A stretch of 64,000 nucleotides of DNA from ZC4RG17 sp036380875 (lineage in GTDB: Bacteria; Actinomycetota; Acidimicrobiia; Spongiisociales; ZC4RG35): positions 48,275-112,274 of the forward strand of contig DASVDX010000057.1 in assembly GCA_036380875.1 (NCBI GenBank). Reading direction: 5' to 3'. Made by a program: the position numbers and the translations under genes. Positions 8,240 through 15,206 of the stretch are shown in pieces. The stretch's first letter is position 1, and each line of letters opens with the position of its first letter. A model generated the notes under the pieces. That model saw only the letters and a list, made by a program, of their open reading frames with translations, was not told the DNA's origin and made no database searches.

Positions 8240-9324
8240 CCACCGACGGCACAGGCGCCATCCCGAATCGCACGGTCACCCGAGTCGAACTAGAGCCGTC
8301 GGTGGCCGCGCCATACATCGCCCGGCGGGTGGTCGCCGCCCTCATCGATCGCGGTCCCGCCATCAAGGCGATCGACGCCGCCCTCCTGGCCTCTGAGCTG
8401 GTCACGGGCGTCTCGGGCGGCGACGACCCGATCGTCCTCGAGATCCAGCGAACCCCCACCACGGCGCGAATCGAGGTGAAGGCCTCCTTCGACGGCGGCG
8501 CCGACGAGCTGACGAGGACCATCCTCGACCGGCTGGCGGACCGCTGGGAGATCGGGCCTCCACCGTGGTTCGAGCTCGACCTCGTCCGCCGGCCGCGCCG
8601 TGTCGACCTCGACGAGAACACGCTCTGGCAACAGGTCACGGAAGATCGTGCGGCCCGGGACGAGATCTTCGCCCGCTACGAGGGCTTCGCCGGGGCGATC
8701 GCTCGGCGCTATCGGCGGTCCGGGGAAGGCGCCGACCTCGACCAGGTCGCCTACATGGCCCTCGTGGCGGCGATCGACCGCTTCGACCCTTCCCGGGGTG
8801 TGAAATTCTCCACATTCGCCGGGAAGACGATCAGCGGCGAGTTGAAGAAGTACCTTCGGGACACCGCCTGGGCGATGAAGGTGCCACGCAGCTTGAAAGA
8901 GTCGGTTCTGCTCGTCACCAAGGAGAGGAATCGGCTGACCCAGGAGCTGGGGAGGACACCGACGGCGGAGGAGATCGCCAAGAAATTGGGAATGAGCCCC
9001 GCCGAGGTCGAGGAGGCGATGGGTGCCGGCCAGGCCTTCGGCACCACCTCGCTCGATGCTCCCGTCGGTGAGGAACCAGGAACGGCGATCATCGACACGA
9101 TCGGCGACGAGGACGACGCCCTGGTCGACGCCGAACAGTGGTGGATGATCGAGCCGATACTCGAGAAGCTCTCCGAGCGGGACCAGCAGGTGCTGCACAT
9201 GCGCTTCTTCGAGGACATGAGCCAATCGGAGATCGCCGAGGTGATCGGTGTCTCCCAGATGCAGGTGTCGCGGATCCTCTCCTCGATCTTCGAGCGCATC
9301 AAGTCCGAGGTGGACCTCGACTGA
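8236..9324 (+). CDS. SigB/SigF-family sigma factor with N-terminal degenerate RsbW-like domain
   Basis: Residues about 135-225 are sigma region 2 (DLDQVAYMALVAAIDRF, FSTFAGKTISGELKKYLRD), 225-290 region 3 (GRTPTAEEIAKKLGMS) and 305-357 region 4 with helix-turn-helix SQSEIAEVIGVSQMQVSRIL. This is the SigB/SigF group. The first 120 residues are extra. They parallel the kinase at 7475: AALLASELVTGVSGG aligns with LLATSELVSNAVIHG, and DRLADRWEIGPPPWFEL with DAVSKRWDVSHQDGRTESWFE. The catalytic Asn of the N-box is replaced by Gly (position 58) and the G1 and ATP-lid motifs are absent. A pseudo-anti-sigma domain fused to a sigma factor is my reading; the family is usually about 250 residues, against 362 here. 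Confidence 0.85.
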   Translation: MTTDGTGAIPNRTVTRVELEPSVAAPYIARRVVAALIDRGPAIKAIDAALLASELVTGVSGGDDPIVLEIQRTPTTARIEVKASFDGGADELTRTILDRLADRWEIGPPPWFELDLVRRPRRVDLDENTLWQQVTEDRAARDEIFARYEGFAGAIARRYRRSGEGADLDQVAYMALVAAIDRFDPSRGVKFSTFAGKTISGELKKYLRDTAWAMKVPRSLKESVLLVTKERNRLTQELGRTPTAEEIAKKLGMSPAEVEEAMGAGQAFGTTSLDAPVGEEPGTAIIDTIGDEDDALVDAEQWWMIEPILEKLSERDQQVLHMRFFEDMSQSEIAEVIGVSQMQVSRILSSIFERIKSEVDLD

Positions 9325-9327
9325 CCC

Positions 9328-9352
9328 GTTTGCCGCCCAGGAGGCCGGGTAG
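9328..9352 (+). promoter_or_regulatory. SigB/SigF-type promoter GTTT-N15-GGGTAG
   Basis: GTTT at 9328-9331 and GGGTAG at 9347-9352, spacer 15. ATG of the DUF72 gene begins 10 bases after the -10 box, which predicts a leaderless or nearly leaderless transcript. The site begins 4 bases after the sigma factor stop codon. Confidence 0.6.
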
Positions 9353-9361
9353 CCGGGCTCG

Positions 9362-10255
9362 ATGGCAGAGATCAGGATCGGCGTGTCGGGCTGGAACTAC
9401 CGCCACTGGCGCCGTCGGTTCTATCCGGAGGGTCTCGTCCAACGCCGGGAGCTGGAGTACGCCGCGTCCTGCTTCGGATCCATCGAGATCAACGGCACGT
9501 TCTACGGCATGACGCGGGCGAGCACTGTCCGCCGATGGGTGTCGGCGACTCCGCCCGAGTTCGTATTCGCCGTGAAAGGCAGCCGCTTCATCACCCACAA
9601 CAAGAAGCTGGGCGACGCCGAGGAGCCGCTGGCGAACTTCTTCGCATCCGGGATCCTGGAGCTCGGCCCGAAGCTGGGCCCGATCCTCTGGCAGCTCTCA
9701 CCCAACTTCCGCTTCGACCCCGAGCGACTCGAAACCTTCCTCGAGTTGCTGCCGTTCGACACCCGCGCCGCCGTCCGCCTCGCCCGCCGCCACGACGAGC
9801 GAGTGAAAGACCCCGGGTTCGGCCCGCAAGACGAGCGCCCCCTCCGCCACGCCCTCGAGATCCGTCACCCGAGCTTCTTCGTCGAAGAGCTCGTCGACAT
9901 CGTGCGCCGCCACGGTGTGGCCCTGGCCGTTTCCCACGCCTCGGCGTGGGACTACACCGAAGAAGTGACGGCCGACTTCATGTACATCCGCCTCCACGGG
10001 CCCCGCAAGCTCTACGACAGCCGGTACGAGCCCGACGAGCTCGCCGACTGGGCCGACCGCATCCGCCGATGGCACGAGGGGTCACAACCCGACGATGCCC
10101 GCCGCATCACCTCGTGCCCGCTCCCCTCGAAGCGCAAGCGCGACGTCTACGTCTACTTCGACAACGACGGTCACGCTCACGCCCCCCACCAGGCGCTCGA
10201 GCTCCAGCGCATCCTCGGCCAGGAGAAGCCTCGGAAGCCGAGCAGGGTCGTATAG
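9362..10255 (+). CDS. DUF72 domain-containing protein (YecE-like)
   Basis: The 297-residue protein has the DUF72 TIM-barrel signature: IRIGVSGWNYRHWRRRFYPEG at the start, SIEINGTFYG near residue 40, EFVFAVKGSRFITH near 62, ALEIRHPSF near 162, YIRLHG near 208 and a C-terminal YVYFDNDGHAHAP. The biochemical activity of the family is not established. A SigB/SigF-type promoter immediately before the ATG suggests stress control. It is the first gene downstream of the sigma factor and is followed by a site-2-type protease. Confidence 0.87.
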   Translation: MAEIRIGVSGWNYRHWRRRFYPEGLVQRRELEYAASCFGSIEINGTFYGMTRASTVRRWVSATPPEFVFAVKGSRFITHNKKLGDAEEPLANFFASGILELGPKLGPILWQLSPNFRFDPERLETFLELLPFDTRAAVRLARRHDERVKDPGFGPQDERPLRHALEIRHPSFFVEELVDIVRRHGVALAVSHASAWDYTEEVTADFMYIRLHGPRKLYDSRYEPDELADWADRIRRWHEGSQPDDARRITSCPLPSKRKRDVYVYFDNDGHAHAPHQALELQRILGQEKPRKPSRVV

Positions 10256-10280
10256 CGTCGAGCCGAGGAGGTATGACGAG

Positions 10281-11411
10281 ATGATGGGCACCAATGCGTG
10301 GACGATCGGCCGATTCCGGGGAGTCGAGATCCGAATCGACCCCTCGTGGAGCGTGATCGCGTTCCTGGTCGGCTACTCGTTCTACGTGCTGCTGTCGTTC
10401 CGCTTCCCTGACATCGCCGGGACGGGTCGGCTCACCCTGGCGCTCGTCATGACCTTGGTCTTCTTCCTCGGCGTCCTCGTCCACGAGATCGCCCATGCGT
10501 GGACCGCACTGGCACGGGGGATCGAGGTGCACAGCATCACCCTCTACATGTTCGGCGGAGCCACCCACGCCGAGCTCGAGACCGAGAATCCCTCGGACGA
10601 GCTGATCATCGCCGGCGTCGGCCCTCTCACCAGCCTGGCGATCGCCGCCTTGTTGTGGGTGGTGTCACTACTCGCCGGCGAGACCGCCATCGGCTACGCC
10701 GCCGGATACCTCGGCTGGATCAACCTGGCGCTGGCCGTCTTCAACCTGGTGCCGGGTTTCCCGCTCGACGGCGGCCGCGTCCTGCGGTCGCTCGTGTGGA
10801 AGGCGAACAACGACTTCGTCGCCGCCACCCGACTCGCCTCCCGGGTAGGTCATGCCGTCGGGTTCGGGATCATGGCGATCGGCTTGTTCGTTCTGCTCTC
10901 CGGCAATCTGGTCAACGGCTTGTGGTTGATCGCCATCGGATGGTTCCTGGCCCAGTCGGCCCAGCAGTCGTTCACCCAGATGCAGGTTCGACGGATGCTC
11001 CAGGGTGTGCCGGCCCGGCGAATCATGAGCGCCGGCCTGGTGGAGATACCGGGGGAGATGACGCTCCAGCAGGCGGTAGACGACTACTTCATGCGCTACG
11101 ACTACAACGCCTTCCCCGTCCGGGTCGACGGGGCGTCGCACCAGATCATCACCCTGTCGTCGATTCGACGCGTCCCGCGTGAGGAATGGTCCCTCACACG
11201 CGTGGACGAGCACGCCACCGCCTTGGACGACACGTGCACGGCCTCCGCCGACGAGCCGATGGACCAGGTCCTCGACAAGCTCGCCCGAAACGAGCACCAC
11301 CGTGTCGTGGTGGTCGATGCCGGCGACGTGGTGGGGATCATCACTCCACGCGACCTGGCCCGCTGGCTGGAGCGCTCCCAGGCTCTCGGGATGACCGAAT
11401 CCCCCACCTGA
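10281..11411 (+). CDS. Site-2 protease family membrane zinc metalloprotease (M50) with CBS domains
   Basis: The 376-residue protein has about six membrane helices. Zinc motif HEIAHAWTAL lies near residue 69 and the third ligand Asp is in NLVPGFPLDGGRVLR near 155, the pair typical of M50 proteases. The C-terminal 130 residues hold two CBS-like halves (VPARRIMSAGLVEIP; HHRVVVVDAGDVVGIITPRDL), which usually bind adenine nucleotides and regulate. ATG 10281 is preceded by GAGGAGG at a 9-base spacing. Its site in a sigma-factor neighbourhood suggests cleavage of a membrane stress protein; the target is unknown. Confidence 0.88.
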   Translation: MMGTNAWTIGRFRGVEIRIDPSWSVIAFLVGYSFYVLLSFRFPDIAGTGRLTLALVMTLVFFLGVLVHEIAHAWTALARGIEVHSITLYMFGGATHAELETENPSDELIIAGVGPLTSLAIAALLWVVSLLAGETAIGYAAGYLGWINLALAVFNLVPGFPLDGGRVLRSLVWKANNDFVAATRLASRVGHAVGFGIMAIGLFVLLSGNLVNGLWLIAIGWFLAQSAQQSFTQMQVRRMLQGVPARRIMSAGLVEIPGEMTLQQAVDDYFMRYDYNAFPVRVDGASHQIITLSSIRRVPREEWSLTRVDEHATALDDTCTASADEPMDQVLDKLARNEHHRVVVVDAGDVVGIITPRDLARWLERSQALGMTESPT

Positions 11412-11423
11412 GCGACCCGGCGG

Positions 11424-11449
11424 GTTTCGCATCCCCGGGATGGGGGTAG
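11424..11449 (+). promoter_or_regulatory. SigB/SigF-type promoter GTTT-N16-GGGTAG
   Basis: GTTT at 11424-11427 and GGGTAG at 11444-11449, spacer 16. ATG of the downstream membrane protein follows after 10 bases, the same geometry as at 5451 and 9328. Confidence 0.6.
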
Positions 11450-11459
11450 CTGCCTCTTC

Positions 11460-11954
11460 ATGACAGCACACGAAACCCGCCGAGTGGCCGTCGGCCGCAC
11501 ACGTTCCACCATCGGCCAGGTCATAGCCGGGATTCTCGGGCTCGCACTCGTGATCGCCGGTGGCGTGGCCATCGCCCGAGTCGGATTCGACTCCCTAACG
11601 GGAGACACCGCCAACGTCTTGGGCATCGACCACACCCTGGCGCTCGGTCTGATCGACGTGGTGGTGGGTCTGATATTCCTCAGCGCCGCCTCCGCCACGT
11701 TCGGCGTGCGGGGCACGTTGCTGAGCATGGGCACGATGGCGGTCGCTTTCGGCGCCATCGTCCTCATCGAACCGGACCCGTTCGTCGACTTCCTCGGCTC
11801 GGGAACTCCCGTGGGTGTCCTCTACCTGCTGGTCGGCATCGTCAGCCTGATCGGTGGATTCGCCACTCCCAACTACGTTCGGGAGGAGATCCGGGAGGAG
11901 ACGAACGTCGACGGGGCCATCGAAGAGGATCGGATTCAGACCGAAGAGTTCTGA
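11460..11954 (+). CDS. Four-helix integral membrane protein, stress-linked
   Basis: The 164-residue protein has four membrane helices (about residues 19-40, 58-82, 88-106 and 114-135), a basic N-terminal tail and an acidic cytosolic C-terminus rich in Glu and Asp. The arrangement resembles DUF4383-like small membrane proteins, but I cannot assign a family firmly. The SigB/SigF-type promoter just upstream is the best functional clue. It is separated from the Dps gene by about 200 bases that hold a further promoter of the same type. Confidence 0.72.
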   Translation: MTAHETRRVAVGRTRSTIGQVIAGILGLALVIAGGVAIARVGFDSLTGDTANVLGIDHTLALGLIDVVVGLIFLSAASATFGVRGTLLSMGTMAVAFGAIVLIEPDPFVDFLGSGTPVGVLYLLVGIVSLIGGFATPNYVREEIREETNVDGAIEEDRIQTEEF

Positions 11955-12072
11955 TCGGTTCCCCCTCCCCCGGCCGGGCGCCTGGTGGACGTCGACGCCC
12001 GGCTCTGGGGACTCGACGGCCGCCCTACCACGGACGCCGCTTTCTCAAACGTGAGCCTTTCCCTGGCGGTAG

Positions 12073-12098
12073 GTTTGGAGGAAGAGGTCCGTGGGTAC
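12073..12098 (+). promoter_or_regulatory. SigB/SigF-type promoter GTTT-N16-GGGTAC for dps
   Basis: GTTT at 12073-12076 and GGGTAC at 12093-12098, spacer 16. Unlike the other three sites it gives a leader of about 55 bases, containing a triple tandem repeat and a GAGGAG ribosome-binding site before ATG 12161. dps is a classic general-stress sigma target in other bacteria. Confidence 0.65.
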
Positions 12099-12100
12099 GC

Positions 12101-12139
12101 CACGGCGACAAGACACGGCGACAAGACACGGCGTCAAGA
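12101..12139 (+). repeat. Three tandem 13-base repeats in the dps leader
   Basis: The unit CACGGCGACAAGA occurs at 12101-12113, again identically at 12114-12126, and with one change (A to T) at 12127-12139. The array starts 2 bases after the -10 box and spans the expected transcription start and most of the 5' leader. No hairpin is obvious. Confidence 0.9.
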
Positions 12140-12160
12140 GACGAATGAGGAGACTCCCAC

Positions 12161-12658
12161 ATGGCGACCACCACGACATACACAGTTCCCGGAATGTCGG
12201 CTGACGACACGAAGGCCGTGATCGAGACGCTGTCCGAGCGCCTCGCCGCCCTCATCGACCTGGCACTCACCCTGAAGCACGTTCATTGGAACATGATCGG
12301 TCAGGACTTCATCGCAGTCCACAAGATGCTCGATCCGCAGGTGGACTCGGTGCGAAACATGGTGGACGAAACGGCTGAGCGCATCGCCACCATGGGCGGC
12401 ACTCCGATGGGGACCCCGGGCGCAGTCGTCGACATCCGCAGCTGGGACGACTACTCGCTCGGCAAGGCGCCGGTACGCCAGCATCTGGAGGCTCTCGACC
12501 GGGTCTACACGGGTGTCATCGAGGATCACCGCAAGGCCCAGGAGCAGTTCTCGGAACAGGACCCGGTGTCGGAGGATCTGATCATCGGACAGCTCCGGGA
12601 GTTGGAGCTGTTCCAGTGGTTCATTCGAGCTCACCTCGAGAACTCCGGAGAGAGCTGA
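12161..12658 (+). CDS. dps: Dps family DNA-binding ferritin-like protein
   Basis: The 165-residue protein matches Dps: a four-helix ferritin-like fold with the inter-subunit ferroxidase residues in KHVHWNMIGQDFIAVHKMLD (about residues 40-58) and the Asp/Glu pair in DSVRNMVDETAERI. Dps forms dodecamers that bind DNA, oxidise Fe(II) with peroxide and protect the chromosome in stress and stationary phase. The N-terminal tail is short and Thr-rich rather than Lys-rich, so DNA binding may be weak. It has a SigB/SigF-type promoter at 12073-12098 and a strong terminator at 12687-12717. Confidence 0.92.
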   Translation: MATTTTYTVPGMSADDTKAVIETLSERLAALIDLALTLKHVHWNMIGQDFIAVHKMLDPQVDSVRNMVDETAERIATMGGTPMGTPGAVVDIRSWDDYSLGKAPVRQHLEALDRVYTGVIEDHRKAQEQFSEQDPVSEDLIIGQLRELELFQWFIRAHLENSGES

Positions 12659-12686
12659 GAGGAGCGTTCCTTTCAGGAACGGAGGG

Positions 12687-12717
12687 AGAGAGCCGGCTGG
12701 GGAGCCGGCTCTCTTTT
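12687..12717 (+). terminator. Rho-independent terminator after dps
   Basis: A perfect 12-bp stem (12687-12698 with 12703-12714), GGGG loop, and a run of T to 12717. A smaller 6-bp hairpin lies just upstream at 12665-12681. This is the only canonical stem plus T-run that I find in the window. Confidence 0.85.
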
Positions 12718-12736
12718 CACCAGGCAGCGATCAGCG

Positions 12737-13908
12737 ATGAGTGACGTCGAAGTCCCCGACCGCCTCGTCGACGACATCATCGCCGGCGACTGTGTCGCCT
12801 TCGTCGGCGCCGGGTTCACCGCCCCCGTACTGCCCGAGTGGCGCCAGCTCCTCATCGACTTGGCCGAGGACACCGACGAGGCGACAGCCGAGGGGGTGCG
12901 CAGGTTCGTCGGCTCGGGTACGAATCGTGACCTGGGCGCGGCGGCCCAGACGCTGCGGGATCGCCTGGGAGACGAGCGCTTCTTCCGCGTCATGCAGGAG
13001 CGCCTGGCCGACCCGCCGCTGAATGCCGTCATGCGTCGCCGCCTGCGCCTCCTCCACGGAATCCCTTTCCGCGCCATCCTCACCACGAACTTCGACGAGG
13101 TCCTCCCTGGCGTGGCCCCGAATCGGGACGCCTTCTTGGACGTGCTGCGCCCGCGAGGGCACCGGTGGTGGGACCATCGGTTCTGGGACGAAGACGCCCA
13201 GGGGGCGACCGTCGTGAAGCTCCACGGCAGCATCCGCACTCCAAACGAGGTGGTCTTCACCCACCGGGACTATCGGCGCCTCTACGCCAGCCCTGCCTAT
13301 GCCACGTTCATCCGCTCGGTGATGACCTCTACCACCGTGCTGTATCTCGGGTTCTCTTTCAGCGACGCCTACCTCAACGAACTCCGTTCGGAGGTCCTCG
13401 CCCTCCTCGACCATCGCGGCGGCGACGTCCCTGTGGCCTACGCCGTCGTGAACGACCCCACGCTGGTCGAGATCGACTACAGCCTCGACCACGAGGGCAT
13501 CCACGTCTTGCCCGTCGACACCTCCGGACAGACCGACTTCTCCGGATTCGACGCCTATCTCGCCACCATCCACGACCGCACCAACCCGCGCCGCATCCTC
13601 GCTCGGCTCTTGGGGGCCGCCGGGTGCACTGGGTCGGTCCGGAGCATCCGAGCCTCGCCTACCTCGAAGAGGCTGCCGAGGAAGAAGGCGCCGAAATCCT
13701 CGTGGGAGGAGAGCCGTCTGAGGAAGACGACGTCGTCGTCATCCACGGGACGGCAGGCGATCTGGCGGGCGCCGACGGCATTCCCCGCATCCTCCTCGAG
13801 TCGAAGGCGACCGACGGCCGCACAGTGGCGGCGAGTCGACGGGGCGCGGCCGGTTACGCCACCGATTGGGGAGAGCTACTCCAGGAGATCCACCGGATCT
13901 TCTCTTGA
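12737..13908 (+). CDS. SIR2-like NAD-binding protein with receiver-like tail; apparent -1 frameshift near 13612
   Basis: From ATG 12737 the first 290 residues are a SIR2-fold domain: FVGAGFTAP near residue 22, LTTNFDEVLP near 116 and catalytic-type KLHGSI near 158, with GFSFSDAYL later. After a run of five G at 13612-13616 the frame loses homology, while the -1 frame continues sensibly as VHWVGPEHPSLAYLEEAAEE to TGA 13908. That tail (about 95 residues, ending GAAGYATDWGELLQEI) resembles a degenerate response-regulator receiver domain. The cause may be a sequencing error, programmed slippage or a real mutation. SIR2-fold proteins often act as NAD-depleting defence effectors; no partner gene is adjacent. 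Confidence 0.7.
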
Positions 13909-15195
13909 GGGCCAGACCCCGACACCCGGATTGAGCCTGCCGGCCGGGTCGAACGCCTCCTTGAGAGCCTCGGCCATCCTGAGCCGGATCGGGTCGAGAC
14001 TCGCCCGATACCGTTCACGCTTGATGCGCCCCACCCCGTGCTCCCCGGCCACTACCCCGCCGCTCTCCTCGACCGCCGAGTAGACGACGTCGTCGAGGGT
14101 GTCGGGGACACGGTCATCCGGAGATGCGGGCGCCACGTTGACGTGGAAATCGTCCATGAGTATGTGGCCGAAGACGAACAACCGGTGGGGGTGGACCGCC
14201 GGGCGGAGTTGCTCGATCAACCACGGCAGGCGCCGCCGCGGCACGATCACGTCGTGTTTGTGGACCACACCGGTCGAGCCGAGGGACTCGGTGATCCGGT
14301 CCCGGTACTCCCACAGGGCTCCGCCCACCACCGAGTCGTCGGGTGGACGCAGGTCGGGTGCGTGGCGCTCCTCCAACTCGACCAGGAGGTACGAGCGGCA
14401 CGGACGGAGCGGCCACGGGAGGCCGGCGTGTTCGGTGACGAGTTGCATCTCGGCAAAACCGAAGACCTCGGCGGCCAACAGAGGTGGCGCCGTGCCCAGC
14501 ATGTCGAGCGCTCCGTCGAATTCGTCGAACCCCGAGAGGCACACCACCGTTTCGCCGGTCGGCGGATGGAGCACGAGACGGAGAGCGGTGACGACCGCGA
14601 GACCGCCTTCCGATCCGGCGAGCAGGCCCACTGGATCCAACCCGGCGGCGGAACGGGGCCCGTCGAGAGTGGACACGACGGTGCCGTCTGGGAGGACCGC
14701 CTCCACCCCGGTCACCTGGTCGGCCATACGCCCGTAGTGGCAGGCGTAGAGGCCTGCGGCGTTGGTCGAGAAAGCCCCTCCCACGGTCGCCGAGTCCCGG
14801 GATGCCAGGTCGAGGCCGAATTCGAACCCGAGTCGTCGAGCGTGCCCGGCCACCGCGGCGATGGTCTCCCCCGCCGACACGACGACATATCCATCGTCCT
14901 CGACGATCCCGGTGAGCGACTCGAGGTTGAGGATCACGCTGCCCGGAGGGGCCTGCGTCGCTCCCACGAGTCCCGTGTTGCCCCCTTGAGGAACGACCCC
15001 GAACGCTCCTTGGGCCGACAGTTCCATCACCGCCACCACTTCGTCCACAGAAGCGGGTCGCGCGACACAGACCGGATCCCCCCGGAATCGCCCCGTCCAG
15101 TCGATGGCGTACCGAGCAATCACGTCCGGGTCGTCGACCACACGGTCTCCGAGATGCCGACGAAGATCTCCCAGCCAGGACGGGGGCTTGCTCAC
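13876..15195 (-). CDS. FAD-binding oxidase, D-lactate/2-hydroxyacid dehydrogenase type (PCMH domain)
   Basis: The 439-residue protein has the PCMH-type FAD-binding domain: PQGGNTGLVGATQAPPGSVI near residue 88, SRDSATVGGAFSTNAAGLYA near 128 and LAGSEGGLAVVTALRL near 190. The C-terminal half is the FAD-linked oxidase cap, with HILMDDFHVNV and GEHGVGRIKRERY, matching D-2-hydroxyglutarate/D-lactate dehydrogenase and glycolate oxidase GlcD relatives. It oxidises a 2-hydroxyacid; which one is not decidable. Its 3' end overlaps the convergent SIR2 tail by 33 bases. A downstream partner subunit (GlcE/GlcF type) is absent. Confidence 0.88.
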   Translation of the reverse strand: MSKPPSWLGDLRRHLGDRVVDDPDVIARYAIDWTGRFRGDPVCVARPASVDEVVAVMELSAQGAFGVVPQGGNTGLVGATQAPPGSVILNLESLTGIVEDDGYVVVSAGETIAAVAGHARRLGFEFGLDLASRDSATVGGAFSTNAAGLYACHYGRMADQVTGVEAVLPDGTVVSTLDGPRSAAGLDPVGLLAGSEGGLAVVTALRLVLHPPTGETVVCLSGFDEFDGALDMLGTAPPLLAAEVFGFAEMQLVTEHAGLPWPLRPCRSYLLVELEERHAPDLRPPDDSVVGGALWEYRDRITESLGSTGVVHKHDVIVPRRRLPWLIEQLRPAVHPHRLFVFGHILMDDFHVNVAPASPDDRVPDTLDDVVYSAVEESGGVVAGEHGVGRIKRERYRASLDPIRLRMAEALKEAFDPAGRLNPGVGVWPSREDPVDLLE

Positions 15196-15206
15196 AGGGA
15201 GCGACG

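Noticed and set aside
12737..14083. SIR2 gene read through in one frame to 14083
   Set aside because: After about 13612 the frame turns into Ser/Arg/Pro-rich nonsense antisense to the FAD oxidase, while the -1 frame gives a plausible tail to 13908.
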